NCBI RefSeq assembly: GCF_900215515.1 | Contig: NZ_OBEI01000002.1 | Span: 62,001-126,000, forward strand | Source: Persephonella hydrogeniphila | GTDB lineage: Bacteria > Aquificota > Aquificia > Aquificales > Hydrogenothermaceae | DNA: 64,000 nt | Reading direction: 5' to 3' | In this document: positions 8,656-17,249 of the stretch, piece after piece | How positions within the stretch are numbered: position 1 is the first letter of the stretch | How the letters are laid out: every line of letters begins with the position of its first letter | The notes under the pieces: model-generated | Seen by the model: only the letters and a program-made list of their open reading frames with translations | What the model was told of the DNA's origin: nothing | Database searches by the model: none | Program-made: the position numbers and the translations under genes

Positions 8656-9033
8656 ATGATAGAAACCCTGCTTATGTCAGTTGTTATCTTGCTTATAGGA
8701 AGTTTTTCTCTGTGGTATGCAGGAAGACTTGCCCTGATAAGGAGCATGACTCTAAAAAAAGCCTTTTTAATAACCCTCATAGGCTATGTTGGAATCGGTG
8801 CTGCAAGAACTATCCTTGTTTATCTCGGATATTACAGACCGGGGATGCTGTGGCTTCCTATCCTGATAGGTCTCCTGATAGAAACAGTTCTTGTTTATCA
8901 GATTTTCAGAGAAAACATATGGAAAACTATTATAGCAGTAATAGCAGGTTTCATAATAACTGTTGTTCTTCTCCTTCCTGTTTTTGTTATGGCAGGTGGA
9001 TTGTGGGCTTATCTCAATCTTCCGAAAGGTTGA
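8656..9033 (+). CDS. Small integral membrane protein, unknown function
   Basis: This 125-residue protein has about four hydrophobic helices (roughly residues 3-22, 38-60, 66-84 and 90-115) and few charged residues apart from a short Arg/Lys turn near residue 30. AAGGAG precedes the ATG, 11 nt after midA, so it is probably in the same transcript. I do not recognise a family. It has no cysteines or clear metal-binding motif. Its position after a complex I methyltransferase could mean a link to respiration, but nothing in the sequence shows this. Confidence 0.7.
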   Translation: MIETLLMSVVILLIGSFSLWYAGRLALIRSMTLKKAFLITLIGYVGIGAARTILVYLGYYRPGMLWLPILIGLLIETVLVYQIFRENIWKTIIAVIAGFIITVVLLLPVFVMAGGLWAYLNLPKG

Positions 9034-9090
9034 AATATCCCTGACTTTCCATATTATATTGGCAAAAAATAAAAAATTAGAGTGGGAGCC

Positions 9091-10203
9091 ATGATTTTAG
9101 AGCTAAAAGAAAAATTAAATGAGCTTTCAAATAGGTTCAAAAACATAAAAGATATAATGAAACCTGATGAGCTTGAAAAAGAGCTTAAAAGATTAGATGA
9201 AGAAATGGGAAAGCCTGATTTCTGGAACGACCAGAAAAAAGCTCAGGAGATTGCAAGCAGGAGAAACAGTATAGCCAACAAATTAGAAGAGATCAGGTCT
9301 GTAGAAAAAAGATTAAATGATATAGATGAGTATATCCAATTACTCGAAATGGAGTATGACGAAGACACAGAAAAAGAGCTAAAAGAAGAGATAGAAAATG
9401 TAGAAAAAGAGATAAACAGGCTTGAAACTGCAAGCCTTCTTTCTGAGGAGTACGATTTTAAAAATGCCATTTTAACGCTTCAGGCAGGATCGGGAGGTGT
9501 AGAAGCCTGTGACTGGACAGAAATGCTACTTAGAATGTATCTGAGATGGGCAGAAAAAAACGGGTTTGAGATTGAGATGGTGGATTACCAGCCTGACGAT
9601 GTTGCTGGTATTAAAAGTGCAACAGTAATAGTAAAAGGACCCTATGCATACGGATATCTCAAAGGAGAGCAGGGTGTTCATAGACTTGTAAGAATATCCC
9701 CTTTCGATGCAAACAAGAGAAGACATACTTCCTTCTCCGCTGTGTCTGTCATTCCAGAGATAGGAGAAGAAGTAAAAGTCGAGATAAAAGAGGAAGATCT
9801 GAGAATTGATACATTTAGAGCTTCCGGAGCAGGAGGACAGCACGTTAACACAACAGATTCTGCAGTAAGGATCGTCCACATACCTACAGGAATAACAGTA
9901 TCCTGCCAGAGCGAAAGATCCCAGATACAGAACAGAGCAAAAGCTCTACAGATGCTCAAAGCAAAACTTTACCAGTACGAACTTGAAAAACAAAAAGAAA
10001 AGCAGAAAGAATTAGAAGGAGAAAAGAAAGATATCTCATGGGGAAGTCAGATAAGATCCTACGTTTTCCAACCCTATCAGATGGTAAAAGATCTGAGAAC
10101 TGGTTTCGAAACAGGAAATATTGAAGCTGTTATGGATGGAGAGATAGATGGATTTATTGAAAGCTACTTAAAATGGCGTGCCACTGAAAAACAGCAGAAC
10201 TAA
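9091..10203 (+). CDS. prfB: Peptide chain release factor 2
   Basis: The protein is 370 residues from the ATG at 9091. It recognises UGA/UAA stop codons and triggers peptide release. The SPF anticodon-like tripeptide lies in [13 protein letters not shown], and the GGQ catalytic motif in SGAGGQHVN. The N-terminal helical domain is rich in charged coiled-coil sequence. Unlike most bacterial prfB genes there is no in-frame UGA near codon 25, so autoregulatory +1 frameshifting is absent. A GTG nine bases upstream is an alternative start; GGGAG sits very close to the ATG. The M23 peptidase gene follows after 2 nt. Confidence 0.95.
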   Translation: MILELKEKLNELSNRFKNIKDIMKPDELEKELKRLDEEMGKPDFWNDQKKAQEIASRRNSIANKLEEIRSVEKRLNDIDEYIQLLEMEYDEDTEKELKEEIENVEKEINRLETASLLSEEYDFKNAILTLQAGSGGVEACDWTEMLLRMYLRWAEKNGFEIEMVDYQPDDVAGIKSATVIVKGPYAYGYLKGEQGVHRLVRISPFDANKRRHTSFSAVSVIPEIGEEVKVEIKEEDLRIDTFRASGAGGQHVNTTDSAVRIVHIPTGITVSCQSERSQIQNRAKALQMLKAKLYQYELEKQKEKQKELEGEKKDISWGSQIRSYVFQPYQMVKDLRTGFETGNIEAVMDGEIDGFIESYLKWRATEKQQN

Positions 10204-10205
10204 TC

Positions 10206-11132
10206 ATGCGGGACAAATTTACAATAACCATTCATGATGTTAACGGGGTTAAACAGTATACACTAAAACAGATAGTTAAAAAATATTTTCTCTATTTTGT
10301 GATTTTTTTAGTTTTTTTCATACTGCTCAGCACAGGAATAATCTACTATCTATCAAAAGAAGTAAAAGAACTATCAGAAAAAAAAGAAAAACTTACGGAG
10401 CAAAATGTAAAACTTTTGAGAGAAAAGGCACAATTAAAAAAGAGCATACAGGAAAAAAGCTCAGAGCTAAAATCACTCTCAGAGAAAGTAAAAAATATAG
10501 AAGAGATGATAGGACTGAAACCAGAAGAAAGTTTAGATTTCTCAGAGAGAATAAATAAACTATCACTGACGTCAGGACAGATATACCATATGTTCATAAA
10601 TATACCAAACGGCTCTCCTCTAAGAAAAACTATAATAACAAGTAGGTTTGGTTACAGAAAGCACCCTGTTAACGGACAAAGGGATTTTCATCCAGGAGTA
10701 GATCTACGGGCAAAAATTGGAACTCCAGTTTACTCAACAGCCAACGGGATAGTAGAGTATGCAGGAAAAAAAGGAGCTTATGGAAAATTAGTGATAATAC
10801 AGCACAACTATGGATTTAAAACCATATACGGACATCTGAGCAAGATAAAAGTCAAAACAGGAGATTTTGTTGAAAAAGGGCAGATAATTGGATATTCTGG
10901 GAATACAGGATTGATAAACGGTCCCCATCTTCATTATGAAGTCAGATACTTGCAAAGACCTCTTAATCCTGTCAATTTTATAAGATGGAAAAAACTCAAT
11001 TACACAGAAATATTTAAAAAAGAGAGGCATGTACGATGGGAATCTTTAATAAAGGGGATAACATTAAACCTTCTACCAACAGTTCAGGAACAACAATCAT
11101 CAGCGAAGGCTCCCGCATCTCAGGAGAACTGA
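10206..11132 (+). CDS. Membrane-anchored M23 (LytM) peptidoglycan endopeptidase
   Basis: The 308-residue protein has a cytoplasmic N-terminus, one membrane helix (about 27-49), a Lys/Glu-rich coiled coil (about 50-100) and a periplasmic M23 domain. Zinc ligands His162 and Asp166 (HPGVDL) and the HLHYE motif (His241, His243) are all present, so it should be an active endopeptidase rather than a degenerate activator. The final about 32 residues are encoded in the same bases as the start of the bactofilin gene. Pairing of an M23 enzyme with a bactofilin is known from curved and helical bacteria, where the pair shapes the cell wall. Confidence 0.88.
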   Translation: MRDKFTITIHDVNGVKQYTLKQIVKKYFLYFVIFLVFFILLSTGIIYYLSKEVKELSEKKEKLTEQNVKLLREKAQLKKSIQEKSSELKSLSEKVKNIEEMIGLKPEESLDFSERINKLSLTSGQIYHMFINIPNGSPLRKTIITSRFGYRKHPVNGQRDFHPGVDLRAKIGTPVYSTANGIVEYAGKKGAYGKLVIIQHNYGFKTIYGHLSKIKVKTGDFVEKGQIIGYSGNTGLINGPHLHYEVRYLQRPLNPVNFIRWKKLNYTEIFKKERHVRWESLIKGITLNLLPTVQEQQSSAKAPASQEN

Positions 11133-11446
11133 GATTTAACGGTTCAGTACACATAGACGGAGATGTAGAAGGAAATATATTCTGTGAAAAAGTAGTGACA
11201 GTAGGTAAAAAAGGTAAGGTAAAAGGAAAAATAACAGCAGAAAAAATTATAATAAATGGCTACGCAGAAGGAGAAGCAGATTGCAGTTATGTTGAGATAC
11301 TGTCAGGTGGAAAGTTTGTAGGTGAAATAACGTATAATGAGATAACTATTGAACCTCAAGGGGTTTTTGAGGGAAATTTAAAACTAAAAACAGGAAAAAT
11401 TAAAAACATAAAAGAGGTAAAAACCGGGAATGAAACAGGAAAGTAA
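11036..11446 (+). CDS. Bactofilin (polymer-forming cytoskeletal protein)
   Basis: This 136-residue protein has the bactofilin (DUF583) right-handed beta-helix: repeating Gly/Val/Ile turns such as GSVHIDGDVEGNI, GKVKGKITAEKI and GKFVGEITYNEI, between about residues 20 and 115. Short disordered tails flank it, with TIISEGS at the start of the core. Bactofilins form nucleotide-independent filaments and position cell-wall enzymes. The ATG has GAGAGG 8 nt upstream, inside the M23 gene. The first 97 nt overlap that gene in another frame, and the last 17 nt overlap queC. Confidence 0.92.
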   Translation: MGIFNKGDNIKPSTNSSGTTIISEGSRISGELRFNGSVHIDGDVEGNIFCEKVVTVGKKGKVKGKITAEKIIINGYAEGEADCSYVEILSGGKFVGEITYNEITIEPQGVFEGNLKLKTGKIKNIKEVKTGNETGK

Positions 11447-12116
11447 GATTATAGTTCTTGTTTCCGGAGGAATGGATAGTGCCACACTTCTGTGGCTTGC
11501 AAAAGAAAAATTTAGTAAAGTATACGCAATATCATTTGATTACGGACAGAAGCATAAAATAGAGCTTGATTTTGCAAAACAGCTTACAGAAGAAGCAGGT
11601 GTAGAAAAACATTTTATAGTTGATGTTCCGCATCTTAAAGGTATTGAAGGTTCAGCTCTGACAGACGAAAAAATCGAAGTTCCATCTGAAGAGTACCCTG
11701 AAGGACCCCCAATAACAACAGTTCCAATGAGAAATCTAAACTTTCTTGCCATAGCAGCCTCATTTGCAGATGTTTATGAGATAGAAAATATAGGGATAGG
11801 AATTCATTCTGTAGACAGCCCTTATCCAGACTGCAGGGCTGAATTTGCATCATCAGCAGAAGCTGCAATAAATGCTTCTTCTGTAATGGTTGCAAAAAAG
11901 AAAAACAGGATTACTGTATGGACGCCATTTCTCGGGATGACAAAAGCTGAAGTTCTAAAAACCGGATTAAGATTAGGGGTACCTTATGAAAAAACATACT
12001 CATGTTACAGAGGCACCATACCCCCCTGTGGTGAATGTGCAACATGCAGACAGAGGGAGGAAGCTTTTAAAGAAGCAGGAATAGAAGACCCAACAAAAAA
12101 GTTAGAAGGTAGGTAA
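11430..12116 (+). CDS. queC: 7-cyano-7-deazaguanine (preQ0) synthase
   Basis: The 228-residue enzyme makes preQ0 from 7-carboxy-7-deazaguanine, ATP and ammonia on the way to queuosine in tRNA. The N-type ATP-pyrophosphatase loop is VSGGMDSATLLWLA. The zinc site is the C-terminal cysteine cluster in SCYRG...CGECATCRQRE. HSVDSPYPDCR in the middle is typical of the family. The start overlaps the bactofilin end by 17 nt. topA follows immediately after the stop codon. Confidence 0.95.
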   Translation: MKQESKIIVLVSGGMDSATLLWLAKEKFSKVYAISFDYGQKHKIELDFAKQLTEEAGVEKHFIVDVPHLKGIEGSALTDEKIEVPSEEYPEGPPITTVPMRNLNFLAIAASFADVYEIENIGIGIHSVDSPYPDCRAEFASSAEAAINASSVMVAKKKNRITVWTPFLGMTKAEVLKTGLRLGVPYEKTYSCYRGTIPPCGECATCRQREEAFKEAGIEDPTKKLEGR

Positions 12117-14156
12117 ATGGGAGAAAAAACAAAAAAGATAGTTATTGTAGAGTCTCCAAAAAAAGCAAGGGAGATACAAAAATTTTTAGGCAAGGACTTT
12201 TCTGTTAAAGCAACTGTAGGGCATTTTAAGGACTTACCGGAAAAGGAAATGGGAGTAGATCTTAAAAGTTTCAAACCAAAATTTGTTATCAAATCCCCCA
12301 ACCATAAAAAGATGCTATCCCAGATAAAAAAACTTGCAGAGAATGCCGAAGTTTACATAGCAACAGACCCTGATAGAGAGGGATACGCCATCGGTTATTT
12401 TATGTACGATGAACTTAAGAAAAAAGCAAAAGAGATCAAAAGAGCAGAATTTCATGAGATAACACCTAAGCATATAAAAGAGGTGATTAAAAAAGCCCCT
12501 AAGTTTGAGGAAACAAACTTTGGACTCTTTGATGCATTCTTAGGAAGAAGAGTCGGTGACAGAATTGTCGGTTATATCCTTTCACCAATAGCCTCAAAAG
12601 AGATAGGAGGAAGGTTCAGCGTTGGTAGAGTTCAATCTCCAGCTGTAAGACTTGTTGTTGAAAGGGAAAGAGAGATACAGAGTTTTAAACCGACACCTTA
12701 TTACGTCCTATCAGCAACTCTAAAAAAAGACAATATAGAATTTCTCTCTTTTTATGAAAAACAGAGAATAGAAGATCAAGAGCTTGCACAAAAAATTTAT
12801 AATGATATAAAAGATGAAACAACTGCCACAGTCATAGATATCCAGAAAAAACAGGTTAAACAATCACCAAAACCACCTTTTACAACTTCTGTTTTACAGC
12901 AAACAGCAAACTCACAGCTTAGATTCTCCCCAGAAAAAACAATGATGCTTGCACAGGATCTATTTGAGAATGGTCTGATCACCTACCACAGAACAGATAG
13001 TGTAAGGATATCAGATGAAGCTATAAAAAAGATAAGGGATTTTATAAAGAAAGAGTTTGGAAATGATTATCTTCCTCCACGGGCAAAAAAATACAAATCA
13101 AAAAACACACAGGCAGATGCTCACGAAGCAATAAGAATAACAAATTTTGTTTCTTTAGAGGAACAAAAAAAACTCCTACAGGAAAAAGGTCTTTCAGAAG
13201 ATCACTTCAAGCTACTTAAACTTATATACCAGAGAACCATAGCTTCCCAGATGAAAGAGGCAGTTTACGAAAGGACAACAGCCTTCTTTGATATAAAAGG
13301 ATACAGATTCAAGACAACAGGCTCTGTTCTTGTATTTGACGGTTATAAAAAAGTGTACAACATAGAAGACAAAGAGGAAACTCAGAAAATTCCCCCTCTC
13401 AAAAAGGGAGAAACAGTCCAAAAAGTAGACCAGAAGCTCGAAGAAAAATGGACAAAACCTCCCCCAAGGTATACAGAGGGTTCCCTCGTGAAAAAACTTG
13501 AAGAATTAGGAATAGGAAGACCATCAACATACGCAACAATAATGAAAACAATAAAAGATAGAGGGTACGTTGTAAAAGAAGGAAATGCTCTTAAACCAAC
13601 AGAAGCAGCCTATGAACTTATAGACTACTTAGATAAAAAATACAACTGGGTTGTTGATTACGACTTTACAAAAAGAATGGAAGAGTTTCTTGATTATGTC
13701 GAGCAGAAAAAAAAGAACTGGAAAGAGTTTGTTAAACAGCTGTACGAAAAAACCCAATCATCTACAAAATCTGTTATATCTAAAAAGATGTTAGATTATG
13801 CCCTTGATCTGGCAAAAAAACATGGAAAGGACATATCAGATATAATAGACAACCCTGAAAAACTAAAACAGTTTATAGACCAGCACAAAGAAACAAAACC
13901 AACAGATAAACAGATAGCTTATGCAAGATCCCTTTCAGAAAAAACAGGATTAGAACTACCTGAAGATGTTCTGCAGGATAAAGAGAAAATAAAAAAATGG
14001 ATCAACAAAGCAAAAAAAGAAGCTATGAAAAACTACCAGCTCTCAGAAAAACAGAAAGCTGTTCTTATAAAAAACGGTAAAGAAGAACTTATAAGTCAGC
14101 CTGAAAAAGCATTAAAATGGCTTAATTCTTACTTTAGAAAAAGGAGAAAAAAATAA
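12117..14156 (+). CDS. topA: DNA topoisomerase I (type IA), without zinc ribbons
   Basis: The 679-residue enzyme relaxes negative supercoils by a type IA mechanism. The Toprim domain opens with IVESPKKAREI and has the acidic triad Asp84-x-Asp86-x-Glu88 in ATDPDREGY. The residue two after the last acid, usually Glu (DREGE), is Tyr90. The active-site tyrosine is Tyr290 in GLITYHRTDS. The core ends near residue 540. The C-terminus has no Cys4 zinc fingers. It has instead a Lys-rich helical tail with PTDKQIAYARSLSEKTGLEL and a repeated-looking segment (QLSEKQKAVLIKNG). The ATG directly abuts the queC stop, so translation is probably coupled. Confidence 0.93.
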   Translation: MGEKTKKIVIVESPKKAREIQKFLGKDFSVKATVGHFKDLPEKEMGVDLKSFKPKFVIKSPNHKKMLSQIKKLAENAEVYIATDPDREGYAIGYFMYDELKKKAKEIKRAEFHEITPKHIKEVIKKAPKFEETNFGLFDAFLGRRVGDRIVGYILSPIASKEIGGRFSVGRVQSPAVRLVVEREREIQSFKPTPYYVLSATLKKDNIEFLSFYEKQRIEDQELAQKIYNDIKDETTATVIDIQKKQVKQSPKPPFTTSVLQQTANSQLRFSPEKTMMLAQDLFENGLITYHRTDSVRISDEAIKKIRDFIKKEFGNDYLPPRAKKYKSKNTQADAHEAIRITNFVSLEEQKKLLQEKGLSEDHFKLLKLIYQRTIASQMKEAVYERTTAFFDIKGYRFKTTGSVLVFDGYKKVYNIEDKEETQKIPPLKKGETVQKVDQKLEEKWTKPPPRYTEGSLVKKLEELGIGRPSTYATIMKTIKDRGYVVKEGNALKPTEAAYELIDYLDKKYNWVVDYDFTKRMEEFLDYVEQKKKNWKEFVKQLYEKTQSSTKSVISKKMLDYALDLAKKHGKDISDIIDNPEKLKQFIDQHKETKPTDKQIAYARSLSEKTGLELPEDVLQDKEKIKKWINKAKKEAMKNYQLSEKQKAVLIKNGKEELISQPEKALKWLNSYFRKRRKK

Positions 14157-14178
14157 AAAGGCGGGTCTTGCGACCCGC
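14157..14178 (-). terminator. Hairpin with T-run on the minus strand
   Basis: GCGGGTC-TTGC-GACCCGC (14161-14178) is a 7-bp GC-rich stem. On the minus strand it is followed by CTTTTTATTTTTTT, a good intrinsic terminator. On the plus strand it closes the topA transcript without a T-run. It may act bidirectionally. Confidence 0.5.
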
Positions 14179-14184
14179 AGGAAA

Positions 14185-14204
14185 TGGAGGGGGAGGGAGG
14201 GGGA
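14185..14204 (+). repeat. Purine-rich G tract (possible G-quadruplex; C/U-rich on the minus strand)
   Basis: The tract is made of runs of 2 to 5 G separated by single A, directly after the hairpin, with a further GGG near 14215. On the minus strand it is a C/U-rich run that contains repeated matches to anti-Shine-Dalgarno CCUCC. The rest of the 243-nt gap to gatC (14205-14399) is AT-rich, with no gene seen. Confidence 0.5.
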
Positions 14205-14399
14205 TGCTAACTTAGGGTAGTTATAATTTATTACATATATTTCTTATTAGGAATGATTTTTATCATATAAATCAGTTAATAAGTATTTAATTTTGCAATT
14301 TCCTTATTTTCCAAATACTTACATAAACAAAAGGCTGGTTTAAAAAGCTGAATAATGGTAAAATTATACCTGTCGAAAAAATATAAACGGAGATAAAAA

Positions 14400-14690
14400 A
14401 TGATAGACAAACAAACAGTTATTAAAGTGGCCGAACTTTCAAAGCTAAAACTTACAGAAGAAGAAATAGAGATGTTCTCGAAGCAATTATCTGAGATATT
14501 AGGATTTATAGAAAAACTTGAAGAATTAGATACTGAAAATATATTACCATTCTATGAATTAAATCAGCAGGAAACCCCTATGAGGGACGATATACCACAG
14601 GAAGGACTTACAAATGAAGAGGCTTTATCAAATGCCCCTCAGTCTGAAAATGGATTTTTTGTAGTCCCAAGGGTTGTTTCTGCTGAGTAA
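14400..14690 (+). CDS. gatC: Asp-tRNA(Asn)/Glu-tRNA(Gln) amidotransferase subunit C
   Basis: The 96-residue protein is the small stabilising subunit of the GatCAB amidotransferase, which amidates mischarged Asp-tRNA(Asn) and Glu-tRNA(Gln). The N-terminal helix pair (VAELSKLKLTEEEIEMFSKQLSEIL) and the C-terminal PMRDD...EEALSNAP...FFVVPRVV segment are diagnostic. gatA and gatB are not in the window, as is common in Aquificota, where the subunits are scattered. It is followed by recA after 18 nt with AGGAGG between. Confidence 0.94.
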   Translation: MIDKQTVIKVAELSKLKLTEEEIEMFSKQLSEILGFIEKLEELDTENILPFYELNQQETPMRDDIPQEGLTNEEALSNAPQSENGFFVVPRVVSAE

Positions 14691-14708
14691 AAAGGAGGAA
14701 TTCTTTAG

Positions 14709-15725
14709 ATGAGTGAAGCTTTAGATCAGAAAGAGTTAGAAGCAAAAAGAAAAGCGTTAGAAAGTGCCCTTTCCCAGATAGAAAAGAGATTCGGGAAAGG
14801 TTCTGTTATGACACTGAGCTCGGAAGCCATAAAATCTGTTGAGGCAATCCCTTCAGGGTCTTTAACACTTGACCTTGCAACAGGTATCGGAGGAATACCA
14901 AGAGGAAGAGTAACAGAAATTTTTGGACCTGAATCTTCAGGAAAAACAACACTTACTTTGCATCTAATAGCCGAAGCTCAGAAAATGGGAGGAAAGGCTG
15001 TATTTATTGATGCAGAACATGCCTTCGATCCTAAGTATGCAAAAGCTATAGGTGTTAATATAGAAGATCTTATTGTTTCACAGCCTGATTATGGAGAGCA
15101 GGCGCTTGAGATAGCAGAAACCCTCATAAGAAGCGGTGCTGTCGATGTAGTTATCATAGACTCTGTTGCAGCTCTTGTTCCAAAGGCTGAGCTGGAAGGA
15201 GACATAGAAGATTCCAACGTCGGTTTACACGCAAGACTTATGTCTAAAGCAATGAGGGTTCTAAAGGGTGCTGTAAATAAATCAAATACAGCCCTTGTTT
15301 TGATCAATCAGATTAGAGAAAAAGTAGGAGTGATGTTCGGTAATCCAGAAACAACAACAGGTGGTAGAGCTATCAAATTTTTCGCAGATATGAGACTTGA
15401 AGTAAGAAAAAAAGATATAAAAGATTCTGGAGAAAAAGTAGGAAGCAGAGTAAAGGTCAAAGTAGTTAAAAATAAACTTGCTCCTCCGTTTAAAGAGGCT
15501 GAGTTTGATGTTATATACGGAGAGGGAATATCAAAAGAAGGTGAAATTCTTGATCTGGGAGAAGAATTAGGAATAATAAACAAAAGCGGAGCATGGTACT
15601 CCTACGGCGATATGAAAATAGGACAGGGAAGAGAAAAGGCAAGGGAGTTCTTAAAACAAAACCCAGAAATAAGGGAGGAGATAGAACAAAAAATAAGGGA
15701 GGCTATCACAGGTGGAATTAAATGA
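14709..15725 (+). CDS. recA: Recombinase A
   Basis: The 338-residue RecA forms the ATP-dependent strand-exchange filament and is the co-protease of the SOS response. The Walker A motif is GPESSGKTT and Walker B is [12 protein letters not shown]. Loop L1 lies near [17 protein letters not shown] and L2 near [13 protein letters not shown]. The C-terminal acidic tail is short, as in many thermophiles. No LexA-type box is visible upstream; the gene appears to be read from the gatC transcript. Its last 14 nt overlap the start of pilT. Confidence 0.98.
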   Translation: MSEALDQKELEAKRKALESALSQIEKRFGKGSVMTLSSEAIKSVEAIPSGSLTLDLATGIGGIPRGRVTEIFGPESSGKTTLTLHLIAEAQKMGGKAVFIDAEHAFDPKYAKAIGVNIEDLIVSQPDYGEQALEIAETLIRSGAVDVVIIDSVAALVPKAELEGDIEDSNVGLHARLMSKAMRVLKGAVNKSNTALVLINQIREKVGVMFGNPETTTGGRAIKFFADMRLEVRKKDIKDSGEKVGSRVKVKVVKNKLAPPFKEAEFDVIYGEGISKEGEILDLGEELGIINKSGAWYSYGDMKIGQGREKAREFLKQNPEIREEIEQKIREAITGGIK

Positions 15726-16833
15726 GATTTTAACTGATGCTGTTAATATGAATGCAACAGATATACATCTGAAGATAGGGAGACACCCTGTCTTCAGAAT
15801 AAACAGGAAACTGACAGACATAGAAAAGTACGGAAAAATAAAAGAACATGACATAGTAAACTTTATAAACGCTGTTATAAAAAGTGAAAACAAAAAGGCA
15901 GAGCTTATAAGAAAAGGAGAGATAGATATCTCCTATTCTATACCGGGGGTCAGCAGATTCAGGGTAAATGTTTATAGACAGAGGGGAACTTACGCATTTG
16001 CATTCAGAATACTCAAAACGAAAATCCCTTCCTTTGAGCAGTTGAATCTTCCAATAAAGTTAGCTGATATTGCCCTTGAGAAAAGAGGTCTTGTACTTGT
16101 TACAGGACCAACAGGTTCAGGTAAATCTACAACACTTGCTGCTATGATTGATCACAGAAATCAAAAAATGGAAGATGTGATAATAACAATTGAAGACCCT
16201 ATAGAATACCTTTTCCACGACAAAAAATGCTATATAGCCCAGAGGGAGATCGGTCTCGACTCAACAACTTTTGCAACCGCTTTAAGGGCAGCATTGAGGG
16301 AAGACCCTGATGTAATCATGGTTGGTGAGATGAGGGATATTGAAACTGTAGAAACAGCCCTGAGAGCTGCAGAAACAGGACATCTTGTTTTCTCTACACT
16401 TCATACACAGGATGCAAAAGATACCTTAAACAGGATTATAGATATGTTTCCCCTTGAAGCACAGAACCATATCAGAATAATGCTTGCATCCACATTAAGA
16501 GCAGTTATTTCCCAGAGGCTTATCCCAAGAAAAGATCAGGAAGGAATTGTTCCTGCAGTGGAAATTCTGATAAATACAGGAGCTGTTTTTGATGCTATAA
16601 TTGACCCTGAGAAGTTTGAAACAATCACGGATCTTATGGAAAAAGGAAAGTCCGAATATGGTATGCAAACATTCGATATGGCAATCTTGGAACTGTACAA
16701 CAAAGGAATGATATCTTACGAAGATGCCCTTGCCTATGCAACAAATCCTGCAGACTTAGATCTGAAAATCAAAGGAGTTTCTTCTGGAGAATACGACGCA
16801 GGCATGTACGGACTTGATAATCCCCAGTACTGA
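15712..16833 (+). CDS. pilT: Type IV pilus retraction ATPase
   Basis: The 373-residue ATPase powers retraction of type IV pili for twitching and DNA uptake. The Walker A motif is GPTGSGKST. The Asp box and Walker B lie in [15 protein letters not shown], and the His box in [12 protein letters not shown]. The start is GTG at 15712, supported by AGGGAGG 9 nt upstream inside recA. The C-terminus ends with a short Gly/Tyr-rich tail. No other pilus gene is nearby. The gene sits between recA and recX with overlaps on both sides, so the three are surely co-transcribed. Confidence 0.94.
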   Translation: MELNEILTDAVNMNATDIHLKIGRHPVFRINRKLTDIEKYGKIKEHDIVNFINAVIKSENKKAELIRKGEIDISYSIPGVSRFRVNVYRQRGTYAFAFRILKTKIPSFEQLNLPIKLADIALEKRGLVLVTGPTGSGKSTTLAAMIDHRNQKMEDVIITIEDPIEYLFHDKKCYIAQREIGLDSTTFATALRAALREDPDVIMVGEMRDIETVETALRAAETGHLVFSTLHTQDAKDTLNRIIDMFPLEAQNHIRIMLASTLRAVISQRLIPRKDQEGIVPAVEILINTGAVFDAIIDPEKFETITDLMEKGKSEYGMQTFDMAILELYNKGMISYEDALAYATNPADLDLKIKGVSSGEYDAGMYGLDNPQY

Positions 16834-17249
16834 TGGAAAAAGCAAAATCATACGCATTAAGACTTCTTTCAAAAAGGGATTATTTTGAAGAAGAGCTGAG
16901 GAGAAAGCTCCTTCAAAAAGGTTTTCAGGAAGAAGATATACATCAGGTCATCGAATATCTGAAAAAAGAAAACCTGATAAACGATGACAAACTCCTTGAA
17001 AGATACAAGGAAATAAATCTCCAGAAAGGAAAAAGCCCCCTGTACATAAAAAACAAACTGTACAGAAAAGGTGTAAAAAATATAGATTTTTCTTACGAAG
17101 AAGAGTTAGACGCAGCCCTTTATCTACTAAAATTTAAATTCAGGAGAGAAAAAAATTACACTGATATAGTAAAATTTTTAAGGAATAGGGGCTTTTCCTA
17201 CACAGTTATACAGGAGGCTGCGAATAAATTCTTAAATGGAGAAGAATGA
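16833..17249 (+). CDS. recX: Regulatory protein RecX
   Basis: The 138-residue protein looks like RecX, an inhibitor of RecA filaments. It is built of helical repeats: AKSYALRLLSKRDYFEEELRRKLLQKGF, then VIEYLKKENLINDDKLLERY, typical of the family. The start overlaps the pilT stop (TGATG), and its end overlaps ribF (ATGA). Its presence one gene away from recA supports the call. Confidence 0.88.
   Translation: MEKAKSYALRLLSKRDYFEEELRRKLLQKGFQEEDIHQVIEYLKKENLINDDKLLERYKEINLQKGKSPLYIKNKLYRKGVKNIDFSYEEELDAALYLLKFKFRREKNYTDIVKFLRNRGFSYTVIQEAANKFLNGEE

Noticed and set aside
9526-9879. Long open frames opposite prfB (also 9678-9959)
   Set aside because: They lie fully antisense to a well-conserved gene, have no ribosome binding site and no recognisable protein character.
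15308-15583. Open frame antisense to recA
   Set aside because: It is a shadow of recA codon usage; the composition is Ser/Leu/Thr-rich low complexity as in other antisense frames.
14709-15725. SOS (LexA) box for recA
   Set aside because: The 18-nt gap from gatC holds only the ribosome binding site; no palindromic SOS motif is seen in the gatC leader.
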